Source: Cymbomonas tetramitiformis (taxonomy: Eukaryota; Chlorophyta; Pyramimonadophyceae; Pyramimonadales; Pyramimonadaceae). Taken from it: 64,000 nucleotides of DNA. The stretch spans positions 1 to 64,000 of the forward strand of contig LGRX02034452.1 of assembly GCA_001247695.2 (NCBI GenBank), in the 5' to 3' direction. Under the pieces are notes generated by a model. The model was not told where the DNA came from, did not search any database, and saw nothing but the letters and a program-made list of their open reading frames with translations. The position numbers and the translations under genes were made by a program. Of this stretch, positions 33,398 to 43,102 are shown piece by piece (within the stretch, counting starts at the first letter, position 1; every line of letters begins with the position of its first letter).

Positions 33398-33872
33398 TTT
33401 GCAGTATTTGTTTAGGCTCGCTTAAGGTTGAAAAGGGGTTCCCCGGGTATTTCGGGAGGTTCGTGAAGGATGTTCGTCAAAATTGACTCGTGGGGTTTAT
33501 GAGCTTCTGCGATTCTGTCAGCGGCTAAATGTGTTTGCACGGGAGGCGGGTGATCTTATACCGGACGACCGTGTCACCTGAGCACTTCATCGGTCTTCAG
33601 TAGTGTGTACTGCATACAGTAACGCGCGGTCAACTGTGAACGATAAAAATAGGGTGCCGCGGCTAGACCCAATAAAGACTGGGCTATTTCAATTTTATTA
33701 AACGGGGGCGCAACATTTTGATTTTCTCCAGAAGTTTAAAAAGTTTGAGTTGGAGTTCCATTCCAGTTCGATCGACGCGACGTTATTAGATTTTTGAAAC
33801 TTTTGATCCAGAATTCGATTAATTTTCTAAGGTAACCCCCCTCAGTCCCGTTGGGTTCTAAGGTAACCCCCC
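33398..33872. other. Upstream region of LC8
   Basis: Probable LC8 promoter side. A TATA-like ATAAAAATAG lies near 33642. Just before the MITE, GGTAACCCCCCTCAGTCCCG is present twice (33831 and 33862), so part of the MITE flank is tandemly duplicated. Confidence 0.35.
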
Positions 33873-33875
33873 TCA

Positions 33876-34730
33876 GTCCCGTCTGGTTTGGGTAAATTGA
33901 TAAAAATGAAATTTCGTCGCGTTGCGTAACTTTTGATCGCAGCGATTTGATTGGTTGGAAAACTGTAAAACGCTACGCACAGGTTACGCAAGAGCGTCGC
34001 GTCGCGGAGATGTTTGGACAAACATCTTTTGCGTAACACGCTACGCAGAGATCATCAGATGTTTTGTCCAACATCTACGCGACGCGAGTGCGTCGCGTTT
34101 TTTGGTTCCACGTAGGCAAAAATTGAATATTGTTCGTCAGATCAAATCGGAGATAAAATAAATGGACGCTCCTTGGATATGCGACGCATGTGTACGCTCC
34201 ACGTAGGCAGGTGCGACGCCTTCGACAGATCTTTGGATAAGATTCGTCGTATAAAATACAAATCCCCCCTTCGCCGTCCCCCCCTTGCCTTCCCCCATAA
34301 ACCCCAATTTTTTTATCCGCCCCCCGCCCACCCCATATACACTCCCCTCCCCCTACCCTTACCCCCCTTTATCAACCCCGATTTCATCCGTCACATCCCC
34401 CCTTCCCCCTTCCACCCCCAACCCCCTCGATCCCCCGCCCTTATAACTCCCCACATTTCCCCTTTCCCCCTCCCCCCTTATTTCCCCCTTTCTCCCCCTT
34501 TTTTTCTGACCCAACCCCTTTTCGTTTCGGAAAATCGTGTATTCATTTTTATCGTACCCATTCCAGATATAATTAAACGTAACCACGTTGGACGCCACGT
34601 ACGCATGAGCCGTCGTGCACACAGTCGCAGCCAACCGATTTATTCATCCTTAAATCTGGTCAGACGCGATGCGACGCGACGCGACGCGACGCGACTCGCG
34701 TAATCTCAAAACCAGATTTAAGGACGGGCC
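33876..34730. mobile_element. Harbinger-like MITE with TCA target duplication
   Basis: The left end GTCCCGTCTGGTTTGGG and right end ACCAGATTTAAGGACGGGCC form imperfect terminal inverted repeats beginning G(T/G)CCCGTC, flanked by the 3-bp duplication TCA (33873-33875 and 34731-34733). Three-bp duplications and G-C-rich ends suit the PIF/Harbinger superfamily. The interior has inverted GCGTCGCG/CTACGCA motifs, a 250-bp polypyrimidine tract (about 34262-34520) and a (GCGAC)n run at 34668-34697. It has no transposase. It shares CGATTTGATTGGTTG with the element at 58725-59320. Confidence 0.65.
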
Positions 34731-34958
34731 TCACGGCGGCCACCGACCAAGTGCCTCACGGCCTCAAGCCCGACCAGTAGCGGCACGGACACGATTATAT
34801 ATGAAGAGCGTGTCGCTGATAAAACGAGTGAAAATCGAAATAATTAAAAGGGACGGGCGAGGGTAGGCGTACTCTGGGGGCCCGCAGAGCCTTCGTCGCG
34901 GAGCGGTCAAATTTATAATCGTTTCGCGGTATGACGTTACGGGGTTTAGAGTGTACTG

Positions 34959-35213
34959 GAATATCCTAGTTCACTAGATATCAGAAACTCCCGAACCGCT
35001 CTGTGGATAAACTCATAAGATAAATAAACCCTAAGCTAGATATACCCGGAACGGTCTCGGACGGTTTCGGAGTCTAGCCTACCTGTGACACAACGTGTGT
35101 CACAGCACGAACCTATAGATCAGTCAGCCGATGTTGGCCTAGGAGTCTGTCATAGGGGCCTGCACCGGGACTCCCGGTCAGGGCTGCCTATACAGATTTC
35201 AGCACACCACCCC
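34959..35213 (-). mobile_element. LTR-A copy a
   Basis: A block of about 255 bp from TACTGGAATATCCTAG to CAGATTTCAGCA, also present at 41909-42683 (interrupted) and 59455-59706. Shared landmarks are GATAAATAAACCCTAAGC, ATATACCCGGAACGGTCTCG and GTCTGTCATAGGGGCCTGC. Its position downstream of minus-strand gag and small-ORF remnants suggests a 3' LTR of a minus-strand element. The outer end is not a clean TG...CA. Confidence 0.65.
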
Positions 35214-35846
35214 AGCACTGTGGGTGGTGACTGTCTAGGGGAGTCAGATACTGTAAGATAAGTTGTTAGGGCAGGAGCTAGGGTGATAAGTCCTAACTGC
35301 TAATCCAAATGTGATATTCTAATACACAAATTGGAACCCTCTAGCCAGCACAAGAGCAAAAACATACGGGCAATAAGGTCCCGTTAAACTACTGAAAACC
35401 TCTGTGCCAACGGCAAGTCAGATTGAAGATTGCAAAGGTGTCAAAGTAAAACCATAAAACAGATTTAAGAAGCCGTTGGTGTGAAAGTACATCTCAACAC
35501 ACCACCAGAGCAGTGGTGTACTGCCAGAACCAGAAGCATAACTACTCGGGGTCAAAGTCCAAAGGAGCACCGTCACCACAATGTCCACTGTAGTAGCTCA
35601 CAGCACTACACTCCAGTGGGTCAGGCAGCCGGTGAGCCACCGCTACGGCACCCAGGGAGTGCAGCACCGTATCCAGAGTGACGGGGTCCAGCTCTGTGAT
35701 ACCAGAGTAGATGCAGAGATCCCCTCTGCACAGCACGGGATGTGGATCAGCCTGACCCGATACCTGCACAGACTCGATGTCATTGGCCGCCGCGAAGGCG
35801 GCAGCTCCTACTCCCATGATTGAGATCAAGAGAATAAGAGACAGGA
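35214..35846 (-). mobile_element. 3' internal region of LTR-A element
   Basis: This segment aligns with 60924-61600: GACTGTCTAGGGGAGTCAGA, CAAGTCCTAACTGCTAATCC-type and CACCACCAGAGCAGTGGTGT-type blocks occur in the same order. It contains the small ORF at 35542-35829. The continuation of the element is at 37673 onward, after a 1.8-kb interruption. Confidence 0.6.
35542..35829 (-). CDS. Small retroelement accessory ORF, decayed C-terminus
   Basis: A 95-residue ORF whose first 60 residues (MGVGAAAFAAAND, VQVSGQADPHPVLCRGDLC) match the ORF at 61227-61700. The following WWKQG/PPGP part has diverged by frameshift, and the hydrophobic leader is cut at the 53-bp repeat at 35847. Likely non-functional. 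Confidence 0.5.
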   Translation of the reverse strand: MISIMGVGAAAFAAANDIESVQVSGQADPHPVLCRGDLCIYSGITELDPVTLDTVLHSLGAVAVAHRLPDPLECSAVSYYSGHCGDGAPLDFDPE

Positions 35847-35899
35847 TGTTTCACCGTCGGCAGCGGGTCCCCACTGCCTGAGCTGCTGTTTCCAGCAGG
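35847..35899. repeat. 53-bp direct repeat, left copy
   Basis: From TGTTTCACCGTCGGCAGCGG to CTGTTTCCAGCAGG; identical to 37620-37672. The two copies flank a 1720-bp insertion that separates parts of the LTR-A element. Confidence 0.85.
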
Positions 35900-36117
35900 T
35901 TATGGTCCTTCTCACGCTTGCGTGAACTGAATTTTAGCGTAGAATTTTATTTTATTTCCGCCCTATCTTTCGGTTAAGTGTCTCCACGCCTTGTGGGACG
36001 CTTTAGAACAGATTCTACGTATTTTCTGGAGACGACTGCTTACGGCTTTGGGCGATTACGACGGGGTGGACTCCTACGATTTTTGTTTCGTTATTTCATT
36101 GTTAGATCTCGTTTTCT

Positions 36118-37044
36118 TTGATGGATTCACAGCAGTTTTCTTCGAGTGAGGAGCTTCTTGCTCTTTTGGCGACTATTGATAGTTTACAGGAGAGGGTCTC
36201 AACCCTCAAACGCTCGCAGCTGTTGTCATTGTGTGCCTCTATGGGGCGCGCTCTTTCACATTTTCGGAGTTCGGATTTTTCGGCAGTTTCCTCAGCGGAT
36301 TCTTCACCAATTTCTCTGCAGATTATTGTTTCAGAGACTGGCACACCGGTTGGTGGTGTCCAGGGCGTTGAGCTTGCAACCGTAGATTCCGAGAATTCTA
36401 GACCTTCACTTTGTGAGAAAGGCGTTGGCGATGGCGATGCAGTTTTGGGCGTCCGATCAATTTCTACTCAAGTTTCCACCACTAGACCCTTGCCTAGTGC
36501 CACTAGGGCAAGCGAGATGGTGCCACAGGCCCCTCCTGTGGTAACCGAAGTTCACTATGTCCATGCACCTCCCATTGTGCCTCCCTATATGGGCTCTGGG
36601 GTTATTCGCAGTTATGAGGAGTATTTAAGTAGTGAAGAAGAAGATGAATCGGAGTATCCACTTGGGTACTTCGATGATTCCAACGACAGTTGTGAGGAAG
36701 TAGAGGAGGAGCAAGATGGCCACTTGGCCGCTCCGCATTTTTCGTCCGATCGATTGGAACAGGATGAAACCCTGGACACAGGTTTCCAGGGCGACTCTTA
36801 TGGCGGAGTTTTGGAGCCCCCACTTGGGGAGGAATTTTTACCGCAAAGCGAGTTTCATGTAGACGCAGTTTCTTTTGAAGATGAGTCTACTGCGGACGAT
36901 GAGATCGAGTACACCGCAGAGGAGTGGGCTGCCTGGGAGGCAGGAGCCCACGATTCCGTTGAAACTGGTGGTGCAGAATTTTATGATGAAGATTCTTATT
37001 ATGAGGATGATGCTAGTTACGATTCTGGTGATGGCTTCTATTGA
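36118..37044 (+). CDS. Acidic, low-complexity protein inside the insertion
   Basis: A clean 308-residue ORF, opposite in direction to the host element. Residues about 10-45 form a helix (ELLALLATIDSLQERVSTLK) that could be a coiled coil. The rest is rich in Glu, Asp, Ser, Tyr and Gly, with a Pro/Val centre (VVTEVHYVHAPPIVPPYMG) and a very acidic tail with repeated YxED motifs. No catalytic motif or membrane segment. It is the only long ORF between the 53-bp repeats, so it may be the product of a small mobile element. Function unknown. Confidence 0.5.
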   Translation: MMDSQQFSSSEELLALLATIDSLQERVSTLKRSQLLSLCASMGRALSHFRSSDFSAVSSADSSPISLQIIVSETGTPVGGVQGVELATVDSENSRPSLCEKGVGDGDAVLGVRSISTQVSTTRPLPSATRASEMVPQAPPVVTEVHYVHAPPIVPPYMGSGVIRSYEEYLSSEEEDESEYPLGYFDDSNDSCEEVEEEQDGHLAAPHFSSDRLEQDETLDTGFQGDSYGGVLEPPLGEEFLPQSEFHVDAVSFEDESTADDEIEYTAEEWAAWEAGAHDSVETGGAEFYDEDSYYEDDASYDSGDGFY

Positions 37045-37619
37045 TTTCTTTAAACAGACAGGCGGTGTTCCCTTTTGAATTCTCCACCACTTGCTGTAGT
37101 TTTGGGCTGAAGGATGCTGTTTTATGTCTCACCACTTGCGGGCAGCTTTTCACAATTAAGACGAGCAATTTACAGGCAAGAGGCCTTTTCAGTTCGCAGC
37201 ATGCTAAAAGCTAAACCGACAGGCAGACTTATTTTTTACATTCCCCATCACATGCAGACAGGCGAGGATTGTGGGTTCACCCACCACTAGCTGGCAGAGC
37301 ATTAATTTTAGCAGACCAGAATGGTCCTAGCAATTTCCTAGGCTTAGCCGTATTATTTTGCTAGCCTGTACATTCATCTTGCCACCTGTGACTTTGACTA
37401 GCTCCCTAGAGTTAACATCTTGACATTTCTCTGTAAACTCTAGTAGCTAGGGTGGTGAGTGTCACTAGCTGGTCCACCTCAGATGAGGTGGTGTGCTGGA
37501 ATTGACACTACGACTAGTTCGTACAGTCTAGTGTCATTCCTGTATGTCATCTTCGGTGGTCAGCCTGTGTCACTCATCTCGGGTATATATCGTTCTTATA
37601 TCCGAGTTTAGTGATCCGT
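37045..37619. other. 3' region of the insertion, no gene
   Basis: Non-coding. CTAGCTGGTCCACC, GGTGTGCTGGAATTGACAC and repeated CTAGC/GCTAG words suggest a terminal regulatory region, but no inverted termini were found. Confidence 0.35.
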
Positions 37620-37672
37620 TGTTTCACCGTCGGCAGCGGGTCCCCACTGCCTGAGCTGCTGTTTCCAGCAGG
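37620..37672. repeat. 53-bp direct repeat, right copy
   Basis: Identical to 35847-35899. Immediately after it the sequence GGCATCCCCCA...GCGGGGAAGCCCCATGG resumes the LTR-A element, matching 61622-61665. Confidence 0.85.
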
Positions 37673-37679
37673 GCATCCC

Positions 37680-40163
37680 CCACGTACCCGCGTGTGCGGG
37701 GAAGCCCCATGGCGGCTTGCCACAACCATAGGTGCGGGAAGCACCACCAGACCGAGGTGCGTGGGCAGTGGACTCCGACGCATGATTCGCCGAAATGGCC
37801 GGAGCCCGCGGCTTCACGACGAAGCTGCCGTCAGCGAGGTCCTCGTAGTCTTCGGTGTCGTAGCCGGTGAGATCAACCTGTGCGATGGCGGCGTGATTGA
37901 CGGTCTGAACGAATCCAGCGAACTCACCGTCCGTCGCCGCCGTGGTGGTCACCCGTGCCGATTGAAGTGGCACGGGTTCCACATCCTTCTCCTGCGAGAC
38001 AGGCATAGCAGGGGCCGGCACGGCGGATGCCAATGCCGCCGCACCACCACCTACCGGAACCTGCTCCTCCGGCGTGATCCCCGTTGCGGCGGGGCCGCAC
38101 ACCAAAGCCGAAGTCTGCTGCTCGATGCCGTCGGGAGGCGGGAAAAATGTGTGTGTGAAGTGCACTTGGTGATTGGCCGCGGAGTGAACCTCCGCGGCAA
38201 GATCGTCGAGCCGTCGGAGAATGTCGTCCCCCACGGGCTCGCCGGGAGGCGACTGCTGCTCCACCGCAAAGCCGTAGGCGGACACGTCGATCCCGCCCAC
38301 CGCGCCCGCACAAAGCACCGCGGGCGGCCCGTACGCGGCGGCCGCACGAGCGAAGGCCTCCGCACCATCATCCGTTGCCTGCTGGAACAGCGCACACATG
38401 GCAAGCGCATGCACCCCTTCCGCGTCCTCCTCGTCGATAGGAACACAGAATGCCGCGGCGGAGGCGGGCGGGTGTTGGCGCCCGCCCAACGGGCAGTCGC
38501 GGTAGAAGTGGTAACTCTCACCTTTGCCCGCCTTCTTGCACCTGCCGCAGAACGGCTTCGCCCGTTGCGCCGTTGGTCGTCGCGGTCGAATCCCACGGGT
38601 GGCGCTTTGTGCTGACCCACACGGAAGCCCCTCGGCTGCTGTGCACGTTGTTGCTGCTGCTGCCGCTGCTGCACACGCTGCTGCCGCACCACCGGCGCGC
38701 CCTCCCCGTGCTGCCGCTGCACCATCTCCTTCAGCTCCGTGATCTTCGCGAGGAGGGCGTCGTACTCGCTGCTGGAGAGGTGCGCGGAGATGCCGCCCGC
38801 GCCAGAATCCGCCTTCCCCGCGTCCGTCTGAGCCCAAGCCTGGTAGATCTCGACCACCATGGAGCGGAGCGAGGCCTGTGAGATATATTGTAACGCCAAT
38901 ATATCGGGTGTCACTGAATAGTTTCATACAAGTGCACTCCTGTACGAAGGCCGAAGGTGCAGAGTGGAAAGAAATGCACCTAGCCGCATGCGTAGAACGC
39001 GATTGGGACCAATTTCCCCCTTTCGTGAGCGGGGAGGCCGCAAAACGATGCTTCCATCCTACTCGACGGTCACGCCCATGAAACTTACCGTCGGGTCGAC
39101 GGTTCCGGTCGTCGCGCCATTTGGACGGCGGAAACTTGACACCACCGGCGCCGTGCCGACGGGGAAATTCATCCCGTGGGATCGGTGTGTCACGGCCGTC
39201 ACCATGCTCCTCATGACGAAGCGAGGCAAGTAGGGTAGAGGCCTCACCCACGATACGAGCAAATTCCTCGAGGAAGTCCTTCATGTCACGCTGACTCCCA
39301 CCTGCGTACGCCGCTGCGAGAGGTGTGTGCGCCGGTATAGATGCGTGTGCCTTGGGGCGGGTGGGAGGGCCATCAGGGTTTGCACACCACCACACCTCGA
39401 GAACGTGCGTGTAAATTTCCTCGATGCCCACCTTAGCCAATTCGGTGTCGAGGCGAAGCGGGGTGATGACATCTCGATAAAATTCGCCATCCAGTGCCGC
39501 CAGTAGCTGTCGCTTGGCGGCCGTGTCGTCCAGAGCTCCAGAAGCCGCAATCGCTTTGAGGCATTCGTCAAATTGAGCCACCAAGGGCTCTGGATCGTCA
39601 GCGGACCCAAAAGAAATGCTCAAAAGCTCCTCGTGATGGCGGAGCGGCCGATGCCCAGGCGGCAGAAGCCGCTTGGTGATCTCCAGGAGCGCACGCTTAC
39701 CGTCGCGCGGAGAAATTCTAGCCGAAGCGTCAACCCACCTTCGAGCTGGAGAGTGGGGAGTCGTCAACGAGACCAACGCACGAAGTAAGATGTCGTTGAA
39801 AATCGGGTGAACTTCCTTGTTGACGTCCACGAGGTCAAAAATGTCCTCGTTGGCGGAGTCCTTGTTGACGAAAGAAGCCTCCAATGCAGTCACCAAGGAG
39901 TCCCAAAGAAGTTGTCGATGTGGCTCACTTCCGGAAAATGATGACGCCTTGGTACCTAAGGTGTCCTTAGCAACACGCTTGACAACATCAATGTCCCGAG
40001 ACGATTGCAAAACGGCGTTGCCACGGGTTTTGTCAGCAGCAGCAAGGGCAACATGCGCTGACTGCGGAGTGCTCCTATAGCGAGCACCCACGTTTCTAGC
40101 GAAAATAGAGTCTAGGCGCATCCTAGCGCCCACGGCCGGGGTTCCAATTGAAGACGAAGACAT
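37680..40163 (-). pseudogene. gag: Decayed Gag-like gene of LTR-A/B family
   Basis: The minus-strand reading starts at Met 40163. About residues 1-290 give a helical Gag domain with SPRDGKRALLEITKRLL and LDGEFYRDVITPLRL, matching the other two gag remnants. Near 38876-38936 a fragment of LTR-B is inserted. Downstream the sensible frame shifts (SSEYDALLAKITELKEMVQ in one frame, then back), followed by a zinc-knuckle-like CGRCKK...HFYRDC (C-x2-C-x9-H-x4-C) at about 38510-38570 and an acidic tail. It ends with KPPWGFPAHAGTWGMP, the same peptide that begins the small ORF at 61.7 kb. Frameshift plus insertion make it a pseudogene. Confidence 0.65.
38876..38936 (-). mobile_element. LTR-B terminal fragment inside gag
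   Basis: About 60 bp, TGTGAGATATATTGTAACGC through TTTCATACAAGTG, identical to the start of 40543-40722. It interrupts the gag frame. Confidence 0.7.
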
Positions 40164-40542
40164 CAGAATTAAATCCTATAGGAGGGGCGTTGGGGAAAAG
40201 GCGAGATGTAAATTGTGGGGTGGCGAGCGCCGGCAATGCAGTTGCGGAGTGGGAGGCCAAAAGGGGTCGAACGAAACCAACGAAGTCGAAGATGCGGCGG
40301 CCAAGGAGATGTCGACAAGGTTGATCAGGCCCAGTCAAAAACAAATTCCAACGCAGACATCCGAAGGATAAGCCGAAAGTCCCAACTGAAGATCTCGCCG
40401 CAACGTTGTGCAAGCCGCACGCTCTAGAATTGCCAATTCAACACCTCGCGAGGCCCCAACGCCCCGCCAAGCGGAAAAGGTTAGCCAATCATGGCAAAGT
40501 CAGCAGTGATAAAAGCGGGGTGATACCCCATAACCTGTGAGA

Positions 40543-40722
40543 TATATTGTAACGCCAATATATCGGGTGTCACTGAATAGTTTCATACAAGTGTAAACTG
40601 ATTATAAGAGATAACGAATATAAAGCGGTCTGTGACCTAGGTATCTGTCACCTAGTACTGTACGAGTACTGGTACAGCTATCGGGAGTCAGAGCAAGTTA
40701 TGACCTACGGGTCACTGAATCC
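40543..40722 (-). mobile_element. LTR-B copy
   Basis: Begins TGTGAGATATATTGTAACGC and ends near CTGAATCCAGCA, about 180 bp, with GTATCTGTCACCTAG and GTACGAGTACTGGTAC internal inverted repeats. It lies upstream (rightward) of the 40-kb gag and downstream of the 41-kb gag remnant, which ends at it; it is either the 5' LTR of the former or an insertion into the latter. Confidence 0.5.
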
Positions 40723-41510
40723 AGCAGGGCCAACGGGACATGAGCCAAGTCAGCAGCCATGGGGTAGCGCACCTTAACCGCAGCGTAGAACGTCGGGTCC
40801 AGCCTGGTGTACATGCTCAGCTTGCGTGTGGCCTCCGTAGGCGTCCAGTCGGAGGCCTTGTTATCCCGCACCAAACGTTGTTCCCTCGCCAAGATCGGCT
40901 GCGGGTCAACGTTTGCGGGATAACGCAAGGCCGCATGCTCCTCCTGCTGCGACTCCCGCAGTGCCACCGGTACGCAGCCCTTGATGATGTCGATTAAAGC
41001 TCGCCGGCCATCCCGGTCAGACGAAGCATCCGTACCGGTGAGCCAGACATACGCGTTGCTGTGCTTCTCCACCACGAGAGCCAGCACGTCGTAGAGTAGC
41101 CCATTCACCCGGCGCACAACCATTGCAAGGGGGTTGTCGATGTCAAAGGACTTGAGCTCCAGCCTAGCCGACTCAAACTCCGTACGCAGCTGCACCACCA
41201 GGTCGGACAGAAGGCCAGCGTCGTCCGTACCGCGAAAATGGTGCTTCTTGTCACCAAGAACGTCCTCGCGGATGCTCTTGGCCCAGGCACGATGCAGACG
41301 TGTCTTGTAGATGTCGTCAGTCAGATTGCCCTGCTCCTGCAAGTAACGCCTGATAGCCACGTCGGCGTCCTCGTTCGAAGCAGGGTTGGGGGTCGGAACA
41401 GTTGGTGTCCGCACCGTCGGGCTGTTCCGAACCCCGTCGATAAGCCTCAGCGAGGCGTCAATGTCGCTGTCCCTCGTGAGGGACTTCTTCGCTCTGGTGG
41501 TAACACCCAT
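40723..41510 (-). pseudogene. gag: Truncated Gag-like gene, third family member
   Basis: Met 41510 starts MGVTTRAKKSLTRDSD, parallel to MVTTRSTSSAPLRRRN at 13260. About 260 residues follow with SSDRDGRRALIDIIKG and LDPTFYAAVKVRYPM, equivalent to the landmark motifs of the other gags. It breaks off at LTR-B (40722). An upstream in-frame extension to 41756 (MFTLSFILALIPLVT) is hydrophobic and probably a leader ORF. The leader 41850-41892 carries GTTTAGCCAATCATGGC and AATAAAAGCG, which on the minus strand read as an ATTGG (CCAAT) box and a TTTTATT box. Confidence 0.55.
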
Positions 41511-41908
41511 CTCTCGAAAAGCCTGAGGGAAGGTGGTGTGCATGAGCGTGTTCGGGTGTGGTTGCGGAAAAAATTGGGATGAAGCGCTGCGGAGCGAGCG
41601 AAGAGAACATGTAAGCGAGGGGCACTCGGAGATGTCGTCGAAGTCGAAGGTGTCGCGAACACCAACCCAAAACTCGGTAACCAGCGGGATCAAGGCCAGA
41701 ATAAAACTGAGGGTGAACATTGCGTCAACTGGTCCAGAACGAGGCGCCGTCCCCATAGCCGCTGTCCTAACTCGCCCGCCGACTCAGCTCAAACCATAAT
41801 TCCTAGATGCACCCAAACGCGCCCTCGCGCACCACCTCTCCAAGCGGCCGTTTAGCCAATCATGGCCAAATTAGCAAGTGGAATAAAAGCGTGGATGGGG
41901 TCACGACC

Positions 41909-42683
41909 TACTGGAGTATCCTAGTTCACTAGATATCAGAAACTCCCGAACTCTGTGGATAAACTCATAAGATAAATAAACCCTAAGCTAGATATACCCG
42001 GAACGGTCTCGGACGGTTTCGAATTCTTCACAATGACCTGACGTGTCCCACCGAGCACAATCTCATCGATCGGCCGATTCGAGTGTTGGCCTGTCCTCAC
42101 CAATAAATGTAGCAATAGAAATAACCAGCGTTTGGAAGTCTAACTTGACGAAATTTGCTGGCTAGCTTTAATTTCTTAAGAAATTGGCCAAAATAAGAAA
42201 TCAAGGGGCTGGCTGGCTTGAATCATAGTGAAAACTAGTTAAGAAATTTTGGCTGGATTATTTGGTGGATTTACTTGATTTAACAAGGATTTTGATGCTT
42301 ATACACAATTTATCTCAATAAAAATATCATACCGACTGTTGAATTTTCCTTCTTCAGCTCTCCTATCTGCTCACGGCTTTCAGGATCCATACTAAAAATT
42401 TACTACTGTGGCCGTCGCTGAGTGTCAATTTCAAGATAACTGGCTGCCTCCTCCTTAAGTAATCAGAATAAGAAATTGGTTGGCTGAGCTATGAAATCGG
42501 GATTTCTTATTCTTAGCAATTTCATAGGTCGCTGGCGCTGGCGGGGGGGGGTCACAACTTGACGAAATTCGCTGGCTGACCCCATATTTAGGACTTTCTT
42601 ATTGGTGAGTGATTACTGTAGGAGTCTGTCATAGGGGCCTGCACCGGGACTCCCGGTCAGGGCTGCCTATACAGATTTCAGCA
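41909..42683 (-). mobile_element. LTR-A copy b, interrupted by a MITE
   Basis: TACTGGAGTATCCTAG at 41909 and GGAGTCTGTCATAGGGGCCT at 42621 through TTTCAGCA at 42683 match copies a and c, but a 527-bp insertion (about 42093-42619) separates TGTTGGCCT from AGGAGTCTG. It sits 5' of the 41-kb gag remnant, as a 5' LTR should. Confidence 0.65.
42096..42609. mobile_element. MITE inserted in LTR-A
   Basis: Terminal inverted repeat CTCACCAATAA...TTATTGGTGAG around about 514 bp with no ORF. Inside, ACTTGACGAAATT(T/C)GCTGGCT occurs near both ends and AAGAAAT/GGCTGGCT words are dense. No clear target duplication, so the superfamily is not assigned. Confidence 0.6.
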
Positions 42684-42852
42684 GAGTGCGGTTAGATATA
42701 TATTTCCGTTACCACATATATATATATTTATCAATATAACATTTACGCTGAGTAAAGATAACCATAACATACAAGTGCCGTAATCCGGCTATGCAGGCAA
42801 TCGCTAAACCGCAGACGAAGGGGCTAGTGCGTTTCGCAACCACGTCCTGTCA

Positions 42853-43102
42853 GTGTTTGGGGCGGCAGCGGAATGCCTCGTGGATGGGGGTACCGAATTT
42901 GAGGGTGAGTTCGCTGCACTATGCAGACAGTGTCTCATCGACCGGAGAGTCACCTCGCCGAGTTCCCCAGAGAGCAACGGCCTGACCGAGCGGGTGGTAC
43001 GCACCATTAAGTTTTGCTTCAAGAAGATGGCCCTCGACAAGGGCCTGGACTTCGAGTGGGACGAGATGCTCTGGTCACTTGTGCTCAGTTACAATGCAGC
43101 CA
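42853..43102 (+). pseudogene. Integrase core fragment (Ty3/Gypsy-type)
   Basis: Translates to DGGTEFEGEFAALCRQCLI with the second catalytic Asp, then SSPESNGLTERVVRTIK with the catalytic Glu, and a helix ending VLSYNAA. This is the second half of a DDE retroviral-type integrase core. It stops exactly where the LTR-derived repeat begins at 43103. Its parent element is not otherwise visible. Confidence 0.7.

Noticed and set aside
34173..34703. 176-residue Pro/Phe-rich ORF
   Set aside because: Translation of a polypyrimidine tract inside a MITE.
34998..35045. Telomere-like CCCTAA in LTR-A
   Set aside because: Single occurrence per LTR (AAACCCTAAGC), not tandem.
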